DNA of 64,000 nucleotides from Sphingomonas sp. 35-24ZXX (GCF_000786215.1 NZ_JROG01000004.1:1-64000), one strand, 5' to 3'. Positions 44,651 to 54,696 are shown, numbered from the stretch's first letter. Numbers and translations: made by a program. Notes: generated by a model from the letters alone, not told the origin.

Positions 44651-45586
44651 GTGACAGAGGCTGCCATATCCATCGACAACCTGCGCAAGGTCTACACAGG
44701 CGCAGGCAAGGCTCCCGACAAGCTGGCGCTCGACGGCGTCAGCTTCGATGTCCCGCGCGGACAGATTTTCGGGCTGCTCGGCCCCAACGGCGCCGGCAAA
44801 TCCACGCTGATCAACATCCTGTCGGGCATGGTGCGCAAGACCTCGGGTTTGGCGAGCATCTGGGGCTTCGATATCGATGCCAATCCGCGCAACGCCAAGG
44901 CGTCGATCGGCATCGTGCCGCAGGAGATCGTGTTCGATCCGTTCTTCACCCCCGCCGAGGCGCTGGAGCTGCAGGCAGGGCTGTTCGGTGTGCCCAAGGC
45001 GCACCGGCGCACCGCAGAGCTGCTGCGTGCGGTGCGGTTGGAGGACAAGGCTGACGCTTATGCGCGCACGCTGTCTGGCGGCATGAAGCGGCGGCTGCTC
45101 GTCGCCAAGGCGATGGTGCACTCGCCTCCGATCCTGGTGCTGGATGAGCCCACCGCCGGCGTCGACATCGATCTGCGCCAGCAATTGTGGGATTATGTGC
45201 GCGAACTCAACCGCGCCGGGGTCACCATCGTGCTGACCACGCACTATCTCGAAGAGGCCGAGGAGCTGTGCGATCGCATCGCGATCATCAACCACGGCAA
45301 GCTGATCGCCAACAAGCCCACCGCCGAAATGGTCGGCATGGCGCGCGACAAGCTGATCGTGCTGACGCTGGACCAGGACATCGCCGCGCTGCCATCCGAC
45401 CCGGATTTCGACAAGGTCAGCAAGCTTACCGACCGGATGATCGAGATCGGCTACAGCAAGGACAAGCTGAACGCGGGCCAGGTGATGACCCGGGTGCGCG
45501 CAGCGGGCTATGACATCGTCGATGTCTCGACCCGCGAGCCGGACCTCGAGGACGTGTTCCTCAATCTCACCAAGGCGGTGGCCTGA
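44651..45586 (+). CDS. ABC transporter ATP-binding protein
   Basis: A 311-residue ABC ATPase of the ABC-2 exporter type. The motifs are GPNGAGKST (Walker A), LSGGMKRRLLVAKA (signature) and ILVLDEPTAGVD (Walker B), with a C-terminal extension after the H-loop (TTHYLEEAEEL). The start is a GTG with little ribosome signal; an alternative lies 12 codons upstream. No permease gene is adjacent, which is unusual for this family. The nadB gene follows by 3 bases, so the two are co-transcribed. Confidence 0.88.
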   Translation: MTEAAISIDNLRKVYTGAGKAPDKLALDGVSFDVPRGQIFGLLGPNGAGKSTLINILSGMVRKTSGLASIWGFDIDANPRNAKASIGIVPQEIVFDPFFTPAEALELQAGLFGVPKAHRRTAELLRAVRLEDKADAYARTLSGGMKRRLLVAKAMVHSPPILVLDEPTAGVDIDLRQQLWDYVRELNRAGVTIVLTTHYLEEAEELCDRIAIINHGKLIANKPTAEMVGMARDKLIVLTLDQDIAALPSDPDFDKVSKLTDRMIEIGYSKDKLNAGQVMTRVRAAGYDIVDVSTREPDLEDVFLNLTKAVA

Positions 45587-45589
45587 ACG

Positions 45590-47194
45590 ATGGCGCGTGT
45601 CCAGACGCATGACGTCCTGATCATCGGTTCCGGTGCGGCCGGACTCACCGCAGCACTGAGCCTCGCGCGGCACTGCCGGGTGCTGGTGCTCGCCAAGGGC
45701 GACATCTCTGGCGGATCGACCAGCTGGGCGCAGGGCGGCATTGCCGCGGTGCTGGAAGAGGGCGATTCCTTCGGCAACCATATCGAGGACACGATGGTCG
45801 CCGGCGCAGGGCTGAACAGCCGCGATACGGTGGAGTTCGTGGTCGAGAATGCACCCGCGGCGATCCAGAACCTCGTCGACCTGGGCGTTCCCTTCAACCG
45901 CAACGGCGGCAGCGGCGACCATGCCGATGATCTTCACCTGACCCGCGAGGGCGGACACAGCCACCGGCGGATCGTGCATGTCGATGATGCCACCGGCTGG
46001 GCGGTGCAGCAGGCGCTGGAACGGGCGGCGCTTGCCAACCCCAATATCACCCTGCTGCCCGATATGGTCGCGATCGATCTGATCGCCGACCGGCACCGCG
46101 CCAGCCCCGTCGGCGACAAGCGCATCTGGGGCTGCTATGCACTCAACCGCGCCACCGGTCATGTCGAGGCGCTGACCGCGCGGGCCACTCTGCTGGCAAG
46201 CGGCGGGGCGGGGCGCACCTATCTGTTCTCGACTGCGCCGCGCGGCGCCACTGGAGACGGCATCGCGATGGCCTGGCGCGCGGGCGCGCGCGTCTCGAAC
46301 ATGGAATTCATGCAGTTCCACCCGACCTGCCTGTATAATCTGGACGTCAAGAACTTCCTGATCACCGAGGCGGTGCGCGGCGAGGGCGGGCATCTGCTGA
46401 TCCCCGACACCGGCTATCGCTTCATGGGCGATTTCGACCCGAGGCTCGAACTTGCCCCGCGCGATGTCGTCGCGCGCGCGATCGACCACGAAATCAAGCG
46501 TCTGGGGCTCGATTACGTGCATCTGGATATCAGCCACCAGCCGCCCGAGTTCGTGAAGGGGCATTTCCCGACGATTTACGACAAGCTGCTGGGGCTGGGG
46601 ATCGATATCACCCGCGACCCGATCCCGGTGGTCCCCGCGCAGCATTATACCTGCGGCGGCGTGCTGATCGATCTCAAGGGACGCACCGACTTGCCCGGCC
46701 TGTATGCCGCAGGCGAGGTCAGCCAGTCGGGGCTTCATGGCGCCAACCGGCTGGCGTCGAATTCGCTGCTCGAATGCTTCGTCTTCGGCGATGCGGCCGC
46801 CACCGACATCATCGAACACTGGGACGAGCTGGGTCCGCCGCCCGAAATCCTGCCCTGGGACGAAAGCCGCGTCACCGATTCGGACGAGGAGGTCGTCGTC
46901 CAGCACAACTGGCGCGAGATTCGCCGGTTCATGTGGGATTATGTCGGCATCGTGCGCACGACCAAGCGTCTGGAGCGCGCCCGTCACCGGATCGAGCTGC
47001 TGCGCAGCGAGGTCGAGGAATATTACGGCAATTTCCGCGTCACGCCCGATCTGGTCGAGCTGCGCAACCTGATCGAGGTGGCCGATCTGATTGTCCGCTG
47101 CGCGCTCGAGCGCAAGGAAAGCCGGGGGCTGCACTATAACAGCGACTATCCGGAGATGCTGCCGGTGGCGCAGGACACGGTGCTGACGCCGTGA
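45590..47194 (+). CDS. nadB: L-aspartate oxidase
   Basis: A 534-residue FAD enzyme that oxidises aspartate to iminoaspartate for NAD synthesis. The dinucleotide fold is VLIIGSGAAGLTAALSLA near residue 9; other family blocks are STSWAQGGIAAVL, EGGHSHRRIVHVDD, MEFMQFHPT, HYTCGGVLIDLKGRTD and GLHGANRLASNSLLEC. The partner genes nadA and nadC are not here. It follows the ABC ATPase gene by 3 bases. Confidence 0.95.
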   Translation: MARVQTHDVLIIGSGAAGLTAALSLARHCRVLVLAKGDISGGSTSWAQGGIAAVLEEGDSFGNHIEDTMVAGAGLNSRDTVEFVVENAPAAIQNLVDLGVPFNRNGGSGDHADDLHLTREGGHSHRRIVHVDDATGWAVQQALERAALANPNITLLPDMVAIDLIADRHRASPVGDKRIWGCYALNRATGHVEALTARATLLASGGAGRTYLFSTAPRGATGDGIAMAWRAGARVSNMEFMQFHPTCLYNLDVKNFLITEAVRGEGGHLLIPDTGYRFMGDFDPRLELAPRDVVARAIDHEIKRLGLDYVHLDISHQPPEFVKGHFPTIYDKLLGLGIDITRDPIPVVPAQHYTCGGVLIDLKGRTDLPGLYAAGEVSQSGLHGANRLASNSLLECFVFGDAAATDIIEHWDELGPPPEILPWDESRVTDSDEEVVVQHNWREIRRFMWDYVGIVRTTKRLERARHRIELLRSEVEEYYGNFRVTPDLVELRNLIEVADLIVRCALERKESRGLHYNSDYPEMLPVAQDTVLTP

Positions 47195-47227
47195 TCGGCC
47201 AGGATCGCTGAGGCCCATCCCACGGTG

Positions 47228-47815
47228 ATGGATCGTTCGAACGGATGGGATGCGATCGCCGACAGCTTCATCGCCGCACGCTCGTCGGCAGGCGTCGAGG
47301 TTATCCGGCGCTGGGCGGCACAATTGCCGCCAGCCGCATCGGTCATCGATGTCGGGTGCGGAACGGGCGACCCGGTGACCCGCACGCTGCTGGACGCAGG
47401 CTTTCGCGTGTCGGGGATAGACGCCTCGCCCCGGTTGGCGGACGAATTTCGCCGGCGGTTCCCGGCATGCCCGGTGGCCTGCGAAGCGGCCGAGGACAGC
47501 CGCTATTTCGACCAGACGTTCGATGCGGGAATCGCGATCGGCCTTGTGTTTCTGCTGGCGGCCGACACGCAGGAAAAGGTGCTGCGCCGAATCGCATCGG
47601 CGGTCGATCCCGGCGGGCGCATCCTGTTCAGCGCGCCCGAACAACCCTGCCAATGGCGTGATACGCTGACCGGACAGGCATCGATATCGCTGGGCACCGA
47701 TGCCTATCGCGCGATCATGGCGAGCGCCGGATGGCAATTGCAGGCGACGGATCGGGATCAGGGCGGCAATCATTATTTCAGCTTTACTGGCGCCAAAGCG
47801 CCTTTCATCGCGTGA
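47228..47815 (+). CDS. Class I SAM-dependent methyltransferase
   Basis: A 195-residue methyltransferase of the small class I fold. Motif I is VIDVGCGTGDPVTR, motif II has VSGIDASPRL and the later part has IAIGLVFLLAA. The substrate is unknown. It follows nadB with a 33-base gap and may be in its transcript. Confidence 0.85.
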   Translation: MDRSNGWDAIADSFIAARSSAGVEVIRRWAAQLPPAASVIDVGCGTGDPVTRTLLDAGFRVSGIDASPRLADEFRRRFPACPVACEAAEDSRYFDQTFDAGIAIGLVFLLAADTQEKVLRRIASAVDPGGRILFSAPEQPCQWRDTLTGQASISLGTDAYRAIMASAGWQLQATDRDQGGNHYFSFTGAKAPFIA

Positions 47816-47938
47816 ATCGACTCATTCACCGCAAAATCGGCCCGCATGATGGAACCCGGCGTTAAGCCGCTTCACGGCGGGTACATGCTGACTGTGCCAG
47901 CCCGTGATGTTCGTTCCATCCGACCAGAAAGCCGCCGC

Positions 47939-49018
47939 ATGTTTGCTCGCAAGCTGATCCTTGTCCTGGCCACGGCCTTGCTTGCCGCCTGCGTCTCGGC
48001 GCCGCGCGAGGTGGCCCGGCCCGCACCGCCGCCGCCGCCCGCGCGCGTGCAGGCGGTGCCGCCGCCGCTGGCTCCGCGCGCGACCAACGACGTGCCGCAA
48101 GGGCTGCGCGACGAGCTTGCGGCCTTGTGGCGCGGCTTCCCCGGCAAGACCGGAATCGCCGTGCGGCGGATCGATGGCGACTGGGTCGTCGGGCAGCGCG
48201 GCGGCGAGCCGTTCCCCCAGCAGAGCGTCTCGAAATTGTGGGTGACGATGGCGGTGCTCGAAAAGGTCGATCGCGGCGAGCTGTCGCTCGACACGCCGGT
48301 GACGATCACCCACGACGATCTCACCTTGTTTCACCAGCCCTTGGCGAGCCGCGTGGCGCGCGAGGGCACCGTACGCGAAACCGTGCAAACCCTGATCAAC
48401 GATGCGCTGACCGCCAGCGACAACAGCGCCAATGATGCGCTGCTGCGCACCGCGGGCGGCCCGGGCGTGGTCAACGATTTCCTGCGCCGCAAGGGGCTGT
48501 CGAGCATTCGCTTCGGACCCGGCGAACGGTTGCTGCAAAGCTCGATCGCGGGGGTCGAATGGCGCCAGGAGCTGTCGGCGGGTCGCGCCTTCCAGGCCGC
48601 GCGCGAGCGCGTGCCGCTGGACCGGCGGCGCAACCTGCTCTCGGCCTATGTCGCCGATCCGATCGACGGGGCGAGCCCGGAGGGAATAGTCGATGCGCTG
48701 GCCCGGCTGGCGCGCGGCGAATTGCTCAGCCAGGCATCGACCCGTCTGATGCTCGACACGCTTGGCCGCACTCGCAGCGGCCCGAATCGCCTGAAGGCGG
48801 GTGTTCCGGTGGGCTGGCAGTTTCTCCACAAGACCGGCACGGGGCAGGATCTGCCCCCGGTTTCGACCGGCTACAACGATGTCGGCATCATGACCGCCCC
48901 CGATGGAACCCGCTATGCCGTAGCGGTCATGCTGGCCGAAACCACGGCCAGCATCCCGCAGCGCATGCAGCTGATGCAGGCGGTGAGCCGCGCAGTGGGG
49001 CGCTGGCATCAGCGCTGA
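47939..49018 (+). CDS. Class A beta-lactamase-like lipoprotein
   Basis: A 359-residue lipoprotein with signal and lipobox ALLAAC, a Pro-rich spacer (about 22-46), then a penicillin-binding fold. All class A elements are present: SVSK (Ser96-Lys99), SDN (160-162), an omega-loop ERLLQ (Glu196, 36 residues after SDN as in true class A enzymes, but with Gln where the usual Asn170 stands) and KTG (298-300). There is an insertion of about 34 residues between the omega loop and KTG. This could be a beta-lactamase or a related serine hydrolase; activity cannot be told from sequence. The ATG at 47939 was chosen for the lipobox. Confidence 0.85.
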   Translation: MFARKLILVLATALLAACVSAPREVARPAPPPPPARVQAVPPPLAPRATNDVPQGLRDELAALWRGFPGKTGIAVRRIDGDWVVGQRGGEPFPQQSVSKLWVTMAVLEKVDRGELSLDTPVTITHDDLTLFHQPLASRVAREGTVRETVQTLINDALTASDNSANDALLRTAGGPGVVNDFLRRKGLSSIRFGPGERLLQSSIAGVEWRQELSAGRAFQAARERVPLDRRRNLLSAYVADPIDGASPEGIVDALARLARGELLSQASTRLMLDTLGRTRSGPNRLKAGVPVGWQFLHKTGTGQDLPPVSTGYNDVGIMTAPDGTRYAVAVMLAETTASIPQRMQLMQAVSRAVGRWHQR

Positions 49019-49159
49019 GCGGCCGGGGATACGCAGCCCCTACCGTTCCTGGAAACATTATGGTATTCCTGTCTTGGGAGACATTTGTTTCGTTTGCCGG
49101 AACCGGTTTTGCGATTTGGGAATCGTAATCGATCGGGACGGCAGGAGAGCTGCGAACTC

Positions 49160-49204
49160 ATGCCTTCTATTTCCCACGCCCGCCTGTCCGGGCCCGTCCT
49201 CTGA
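49160..49204 (+). CDS. Possible 14-aa leader peptide before pcs
   Basis: ATG at 49160 with AGGAGAG ten bases upstream, a frame of 14 codons (MPSISHARLSGPVL) and a TGA at 49202-49204, 11 bases before the likely GTG start of pcs. The ribosome site is better than any in front of pcs itself. It could couple translation to pcs or be a chance frame. Nothing shows that the peptide has a role. Confidence 0.35.
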   Translation: MPSISHARLSGPVL

Positions 49205-49215
49205 CCGCCCCTGCT

Positions 49216-52200
49216 GTGGTGGCTTCCCCCGCCGTTCCCCCGCGTGCCAACCCGCTGACCGATTCGGCCAGCTGGACCGCGATGCGCAATGCCTGCATCG
49301 CCGATCCCGGTGCCTTTCATGGCAGCCAGGCGCGCAGCGCGATTGGCTGGTATCTGCCCGATCATCACGCCTGGGGCTTTTTCGATCCGGATGCCGGACG
49401 CTGGACCGGCTGGGACGCGGATACGGGCGCAGCCCGCGTGCTCGATCTTGCGGCCGATTACACGCCCTGGGAACGCGGGCTCAACGCCGATGATGCGCCC
49501 AACTGGCGCTGGTTCGAAGGCGCGTTCACCAACAGCGGGTTCAACGAGGTCGACCGGCACGTGGCCGCTGGCCATGGCGACGAGACCGCGCTGATCTTCG
49601 AGGGCGACCGCTGGAACATGTCGAGCGACAACGGGCGCGGCGGCCCGGTCGATTGCTATCCGGTGAGCCGCAAGCTGCTGATGCTCGAGGCGGCGAAATG
49701 CTCGCTGGCGCTGGCGGCGCTCGGCCTCAAGGCTGGTGACCGCATCGCGCTCAACATGCCGTCGATCCCCGCGCAGATCTACTGGACCGAAGGCGCCAAG
49801 CGTGCGGGCATCATCTATACGCCGGTGTTCGGCGGGTTCAGCGACAAGACGCTTTCCGATCGTATTGCCGACGCCGGCGCGAAGATCGTGATCACCGCCG
49901 ATGGCAGCTATCGCAACGCGCAGATGGTGCCGTTCAAGACCAGTTATACCGATCCTGCGCTCGACAATTTCATCGGTGTCGGCACCGCGATGCAGCTGCT
50001 GGCCGGCGCGCTGGACGATCCGGCGCTTGAGGCGAGCGATGCCGTGTGCGCGCGGATCACCGATGCGGTGACCGAACTGCTCGATGGCGAGGTCACGGTC
50101 GAACGCTCCGACGTCATGCGCGGCGTCGGCCGCGCGCTCGACGATCTGGCGCAGGGCTCGGCGCTCAATGCCGCGCAGGCTGCCAATCTGCGCATGGCTA
50201 TTGCGTCTGCCCTCGTCGATTCGCCGCCACGCGTCGATGCGGTCGTGGTGGTGCGCCACACCGCGCAGCCCGACCTGGTCTGGAATTCGAACCGCGATCA
50301 CTGGAGCCATGATCTGACCGGCGAGGCGAGCGCGCAGATCCTGGATGCGGCGCGCGCCGCCGGGTTCGATCTGGCCGACGAGGCCGCGCTGCTGGCGCTG
50401 CCCGATGCGGATTTCGTCCGCGCGATCTGGGCGGTCTCGAAGCCGCTGCCGGTGGATTCGGAATATCCCAATTTCATCATCTACACCTCGGGCTCGACCG
50501 GAAAGCCCAAGGGGGTGGTGCATGTGCATGGCGGCTATTGCGCGGGCGTCGCGGCGACCATGCCGGTGGCGTTCGATGCATCGCCCGGCGATGTCATGTT
50601 CGTCGTCGCCGATCCGGGCTGGATCACCGGCCAGAGCTATCTGATCGCAGGCTCGCTGCTGTGCCGGGTGACGACCATCATCACCGAAGGCTCGCCCGTG
50701 TTCCCGCATGCCGGGCGCTTCGCCTCGATCATCGAGCGGCACAAGGTGCAGATCTTCAAGGCGGGCGTCACCTTCCTCAAGAGCGTGATGCAGGATCCGG
50801 AGAACCTCAAGGACATCCAGAATTACGACATGTCGTCGTTGAAAGTCGCAACCTTCTGCGCCGAGCCGACCTCGCCTTCGGTGCAGGCGTTCGCGATGGA
50901 GCACGTGACCCCCTGGTACATCAACAGCTACTGGGCGACCGAGCATGGCGGCATCGCCTGGACCCATTTCTACGGCAACACCGACTTTCCGCTGCGCGCC
51001 GATGCGCACACCTATCCTCTGCCGTGGATCGTCGGCGATGTGTGGGTCGAGGACGCCGATGCGCCGCCGCTCGAATTCGGGCTGGAGCGCGACGGTCCTG
51101 GCGGCGTGCCGTGGCGGCGCGCGAAGAACGGCGAAAAGGGCGAGATCGTCATCGCATTGCCCTATCCGTATCTCACGCGCACCATCTGGGGCGATACCGA
51201 ACAGTTCACGCTGGAAGCGGCGTCGGGCGGCATCCGCGTCAACCCGCTCTGGCGCGGGGATGCCGCCCGTTACGCGTCCACCTATTGGGGGCGCTGGCGT
51301 GGAACCTGGGCCTATACCCAGGGCGATTTCGCGATCCGCCACGAGGACGGCTCGTTCTCGCTGCACGGACGGTCGGACGATGTCATGAACGTCTCGGGCC
51401 ACCGCATCGGCACCGAGGAGATCGAGGGCGCGATCCTGCGCGACAAGACGCTCGATCCGGGCTCGCCGGTGGGCAATGTGCTGGTCGTCGGCGCGCCGCA
51501 CCGCGAGAAGGGGGCAACGCCGATCGCCTTCATCACCGCTGTTGCCGGCCGCAGGCTGACGCAGGACGACCGCCGCCGCCTCACCGATCTGGTGCGGACC
51601 GAAAAGGGCGCGGTCGCGGTCCCGTCGGATTTCCTCGAGGTCGCCGAATTTCCCGAGACGCGATCGGGCAAATACATGCGCCGCATGGTCCGCGCGATCG
51701 TCGAGGGCGGCGATATCGGCGACACCTCGACGCTGCGCAATCCCGAGAGCATCGATGCGCTGCAGAGCGCCGTCGCAGCCTGGCGGCGCAAGCAGACGCT
51801 GGCCGAAGAGCAGGCGCTGTTCGAGCGCTATCGCTATTTCCTGATCCAGTACAACGCCCTGGGAGACGGCAAGCGCGTCGCGACGGTGACCGTCACCAAC
51901 GCGCCGGTCAACGCGCTCAACGAACGCGCGATCGACGAGCTGGTGATCGTGGTCGAGCATCTCGCGCGCAAGGATGATGTCATCGCGGTGGTGTTCACAG
52001 GCCAGGGCACCGCCTCGTTTGTCGCGGGCGCGGATATCCGCCAGATGCTCGAGGAAGTGAACAGCGTCGAGGAAGCGGGCGTGCTGCCCAGCAATGCGCA
52101 GCTCGCCTTCGCCAAGATCGAGATGATGGGCAAGCCGTGCATCGCGGCGATCCAGGGCGTGGCTTTGGGCGGCGGCATGGAGTTCGCGCTCGCCTGCCAT

Positions 52201-54696
52201 TACCGCATTGCCGAACCCGTCGCGCGCTTCGGCCAGCCCGAAATCAACTTGCGGCTGCTCCCCGGCTATGGGGGCACGCAGCGGCTGCCGCGGCTGCTTG
52301 CCGAACGGCGCGCGGGCGAGGGCCTGCGTGATGCGCTTGACCTCATCCTGGGTGGCCGCGCGATCAGCGCCGACGAAGCGCTGGAGATCGGCGCGATCGA
52401 ACAGGTTGCGGACGCCTCCAACGACGTGCTCAGCCTTGCGCATGCGATGGTGCGCGAATATGCGCGGCATGGCGCGGAAAGTCCGCTGGGCAAGGCCTTT
52501 GCAGACCGCAAGGCGATGACCAAGCGCTGGGCCAAGCCTGCGCATATCGATCTGGAAGCGGTGCTCGAAGACCCGTTCCTCCAGCGCATCCTCAAGCAGC
52601 TTGAATGGGCAGGGCGCGGGCCGGCGGGTGCCCGCGCGCTCGACGCCGTGCGCACCGGCTGGACCGAGGGCATGGCCGCGGGGCTCAAGCGCGAGGGCGA
52701 GCATTTCGCCGAAGCGATCATCGATCCCGAAGGCGGCAAGACGGGCATCCGCCAGTTCATGGACAAGCAGAGCCCACCGCTTCCGGTCCGCCGCAATGGC
52801 GTGTGGATCGACAGCGAGCACGAGACGACGAAGGCCGAGATGATCGCATCGGGCCAGTTGCTGCCGGTTGGCGCGCCCTTCTATCCCGGCGTCACCGCGA
52901 TTCCGCACAAGCAGCTCGCGTTCGGCATCAGCCGCGATCCCGATACCGGCGCGCCCCGTTTCGGTCCGCCGGCGTCTCACGAGCGCGAGCATATCGTGCC
53001 CGTGGTGGCGCCCGAGCCCAACGAGGCGCTGGTCTATATGCTGACCAGCGAGGTCAACTTCAACGACATCTGGGCGCTGACCGGCATCCCGGTTTCGCCG
53101 TTCGATGGCCATGACGAAGATGTGCAGATCACCGGTTCGGGCGGTCTGGCCTTGGTCGCGGCGCTGGGCAGCGAGGTCAAGGGCGAGGGCCGCTTGCGCG
53201 TCGGCGACATGGTGGTCGTCTATTCGGGGACCTCGGATCTGCTCTCGCCGCAGGCGGGCGACGACCCGATGTTCGCAGGGTTCGCGATCCAGGGCTATGA
53301 GACCAAGACCGGCAGCCACGCGCAGTTCCTCAACGTCCAGGGGCCGCAGTTGCACCGCGTGCCGCCCGATCTGACGCTCGAACAGGCGGGCAGCTATGTG
53401 CTCAACCTCGGCACCATCACCCGCTGCCTGTTCACCACGCTGCAGATCGTGCCGGGCAAGACGATCTTCGTCGAAGGTTCGGCCACCGGCACCGGGCTCG
53501 ATGCGCTGAAAAGCAGCATCAAGTCCGGGCTCAAGGCGACCGGCCTCGTCTCCAGCGAGGACCGCGCAGCGTTCGTCAAGGAACAGGGCGCCGTCGGCGC
53601 GCTCAACCGCAAGGATCCGCGCTTTGCGGCCTTGTTCACGGCGGTGCCGGATGAGCCGGATGCCGCTCGCCAATGGGAAGCCGATGGCGCGGTGCTGCTC
53701 GACGAATACCGGCGGATCAACGAGGGCAAGCTTGCCGATTTCGTGGTCAGCCATGCCGGCGAGACCGCCTTCCCGCGCAGCTTCCAGCTGCTCGAACACG
53801 GCGGCACGCTGGCGTTCTACGGCGCATCGTCGGGCTATCACTTCGCCTTCATGGGCAAGACCGGTAGCGCCTCACCATCGGACATGCTGGCGCGGGCAAA
53901 CTTGCGCGGCGGGGAATCGGTGCTGTTGTACTACGGCCCGGGCAGCCGAGATCTTGCCGATCCGCTGGGGCTGGAGATGATCGAGGCGGCGCGGCTGTAC
54001 AAGGCGCGCACCGTGATCGTCACCACCACCGATGGCCAGCGCGAGTTCCTGCAGTCGCTGGGGCTCGAGGAATCGGTCGAGGGGATCATCAGCCTCGAAG
54101 GATTGAAGCGCCGCGATAGCGAGTTTCTCTGGCCCGACAGCCTGCCCCGCCTGCCCGATGCCCGCACGGATATCGAACGGTTCAAGGAAGGCGTGCGCAG
54201 CTATCAGCAGCACACGATGAAACCCTTCGGCACCGCCGTCGGCCGCATCCTGGGCTCGCCCGGCAATCCGCGCGGGGTGCCCGATCTGGTGATCGAACGC
54301 GCTGGACAGGATTCGCTGGGTGTCTCGACCTCGCTGGTCAAGCCGTTCGGCGGGCGCGTGGTCTATGCCGAAGAGATGGCGGGCCGCCGCTACACCTTCT
54401 ACGCGCCGCAGGTCTGGACCCGGCAGCGCCGGATCATCATGCCCACCGCCAACATCTTCGGCACCCATCTGTGCAACGCGCACGAGGTGACGATGATGAA
54501 CAACATGATCGCAGGCGGTCTGCTTTCGGTCACCGAACCACAGGTGGTGGATTGGGACGGGCTGCCGGAGGCGCATCAGGCGATGTGGGACAACCGGCAC
54601 ACCGGCGCGACCTATGTGGTCAACCACGCGCTGCCCGCGATGGGCCTGCGCAGCCGCGACGAGCTACTCGAATACTGGGCGGCATCAAACACTTGA
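49216..54696 (+). CDS. pcs: Trifunctional propionyl-CoA synthase
   Basis: An 1826-residue fusion enzyme that turns 3-hydroxypropionate into propionyl-CoA with CoA, ATP and NADPH. It has the domain order of the Chloroflexus enzyme (about 1822 residues): an acyl-CoA ligase (1 to about 880) with the P-loop TSGSTGKPK at 424-432 and the adenylation Lys819 in RSGKYMRR; an enoyl-CoA hydratase (about 890-1240) with the oxyanion loop VAGADIRQM near 936 and both catalytic Glu (989 in GGGMEFA and 1009 in GQPEINL, 20 apart as in crotonases); and an enoyl-CoA reductase (about 1250-1826) with the NADPH site EGSATGTGLDAL near 1420. Substrate channelling inside the chain is known for the family. The start is a GTG, matching the Chloroflexus N-terminus in length. 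It is followed 42 bases later by mcr. Confidence 0.95.
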   Translation: MVASPAVPPRANPLTDSASWTAMRNACIADPGAFHGSQARSAIGWYLPDHHAWGFFDPDAGRWTGWDADTGAARVLDLAADYTPWERGLNADDAPNWRWFEGAFTNSGFNEVDRHVAAGHGDETALIFEGDRWNMSSDNGRGGPVDCYPVSRKLLMLEAAKCSLALAALGLKAGDRIALNMPSIPAQIYWTEGAKRAGIIYTPVFGGFSDKTLSDRIADAGAKIVITADGSYRNAQMVPFKTSYTDPALDNFIGVGTAMQLLAGALDDPALEASDAVCARITDAVTELLDGEVTVERSDVMRGVGRALDDLAQGSALNAAQAANLRMAIASALVDSPPRVDAVVVVRHTAQPDLVWNSNRDHWSHDLTGEASAQILDAARAAGFDLADEAALLALPDADFVRAIWAVSKPLPVDSEYPNFIIYTSGSTGKPKGVVHVHGGYCAGVAATMPVAFDASPGDVMFVVADPGWITGQSYLIAGSLLCRVTTIITEGSPVFPHAGRFASIIERHKVQIFKAGVTFLKSVMQDPENLKDIQNYDMSSLKVATFCAEPTSPSVQAFAMEHVTPWYINSYWATEHGGIAWTHFYGNTDFPLRADAHTYPLPWIVGDVWVEDADAPPLEFGLERDGPGGVPWRRAKNGEKGEIVIALPYPYLTRTIWGDTEQFTLEAASGGIRVNPLWRGDAARYASTYWGRWRGTWAYTQGDFAIRHEDGSFSLHGRSDDVMNVSGHRIGTEEIEGAILRDKTLDPGSPVGNVLVVGAPHREKGATPIAFITAVAGRRLTQDDRRRLTDLVRTEKGAVAVPSDFLEVAEFPETRSGKYMRRMVRAIVEGGDIGDTSTLRNPESIDALQSAVAAWRRKQTLAEEQALFERYRYFLIQYNALGDGKRVATVTVTNAPVNALNERAIDELVIVVEHLARKDDVIAVVFTGQGTASFVAGADIRQMLEEVNSVEEAGVLPSNAQLAFAKIEMMGKPCIAAIQGVALGGGMEFALACHYRIAEPVARFGQPEINLRLLPGYGGTQRLPRLLAERRAGEGLRDALDLILGGRAISADEALEIGAIEQVADASNDVLSLAHAMVREYARHGAESPLGKAFADRKAMTKRWAKPAHIDLEAVLEDPFLQRILKQLEWAGRGPAGARALDAVRTGWTEGMAAGLKREGEHFAEAIIDPEGGKTGIRQFMDKQSPPLPVRRNGVWIDSEHETTKAEMIASGQLLPVGAPFYPGVTAIPHKQLAFGISRDPDTGAPRFGPPASHEREHIVPVVAPEPNEALVYMLTSEVNFNDIWALTGIPVSPFDGHDEDVQITGSGGLALVAALGSEVKGEGRLRVGDMVVVYSGTSDLLSPQAGDDPMFAGFAIQGYETKTGSHAQFLNVQGPQLHRVPPDLTLEQAGSYVLNLGTITRCLFTTLQIVPGKTIFVEGSATGTGLDALKSSIKSGLKATGLVSSEDRAAFVKEQGAVGALNRKDPRFAALFTAVPDEPDAARQWEADGAVLLDEYRRINEGKLADFVVSHAGETAFPRSFQLLEHGGTLAFYGASSGYHFAFMGKTGSASPSDMLARANLRGGESVLLYYGPGSRDLADPLGLEMIEAARLYKARTVIVTTTDGQREFLQSLGLEESVEGIISLEGLKRRDSEFLWPDSLPRLPDARTDIERFKEGVRSYQQHTMKPFGTAVGRILGSPGNPRGVPDLVIERAGQDSLGVSTSLVKPFGGRVVYAEEMAGRRYTFYAPQVWTRQRRIIMPTANIFGTHLCNAHEVTMMNNMIAGGLLSVTEPQVVDWDGLPEAHQAMWDNRHTGATYVVNHALPAMGLRSRDELLEYWAASNT

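Noticed and set aside
44603-47773. Minus-strand frame of 1056 codons opposite the ABC, nadB and methyltransferase genes
   Set aside because: Three known genes occupy the plus strand; the frame is a shadow.
49009-53841. A 1610-codon open frame on the minus strand opposite pcs
   Set aside because: It is the mirror of a high-GC coding frame. It has low-complexity Arg/His/Asp-rich composition and no domain, while the plus strand carries a fully recognisable enzyme.
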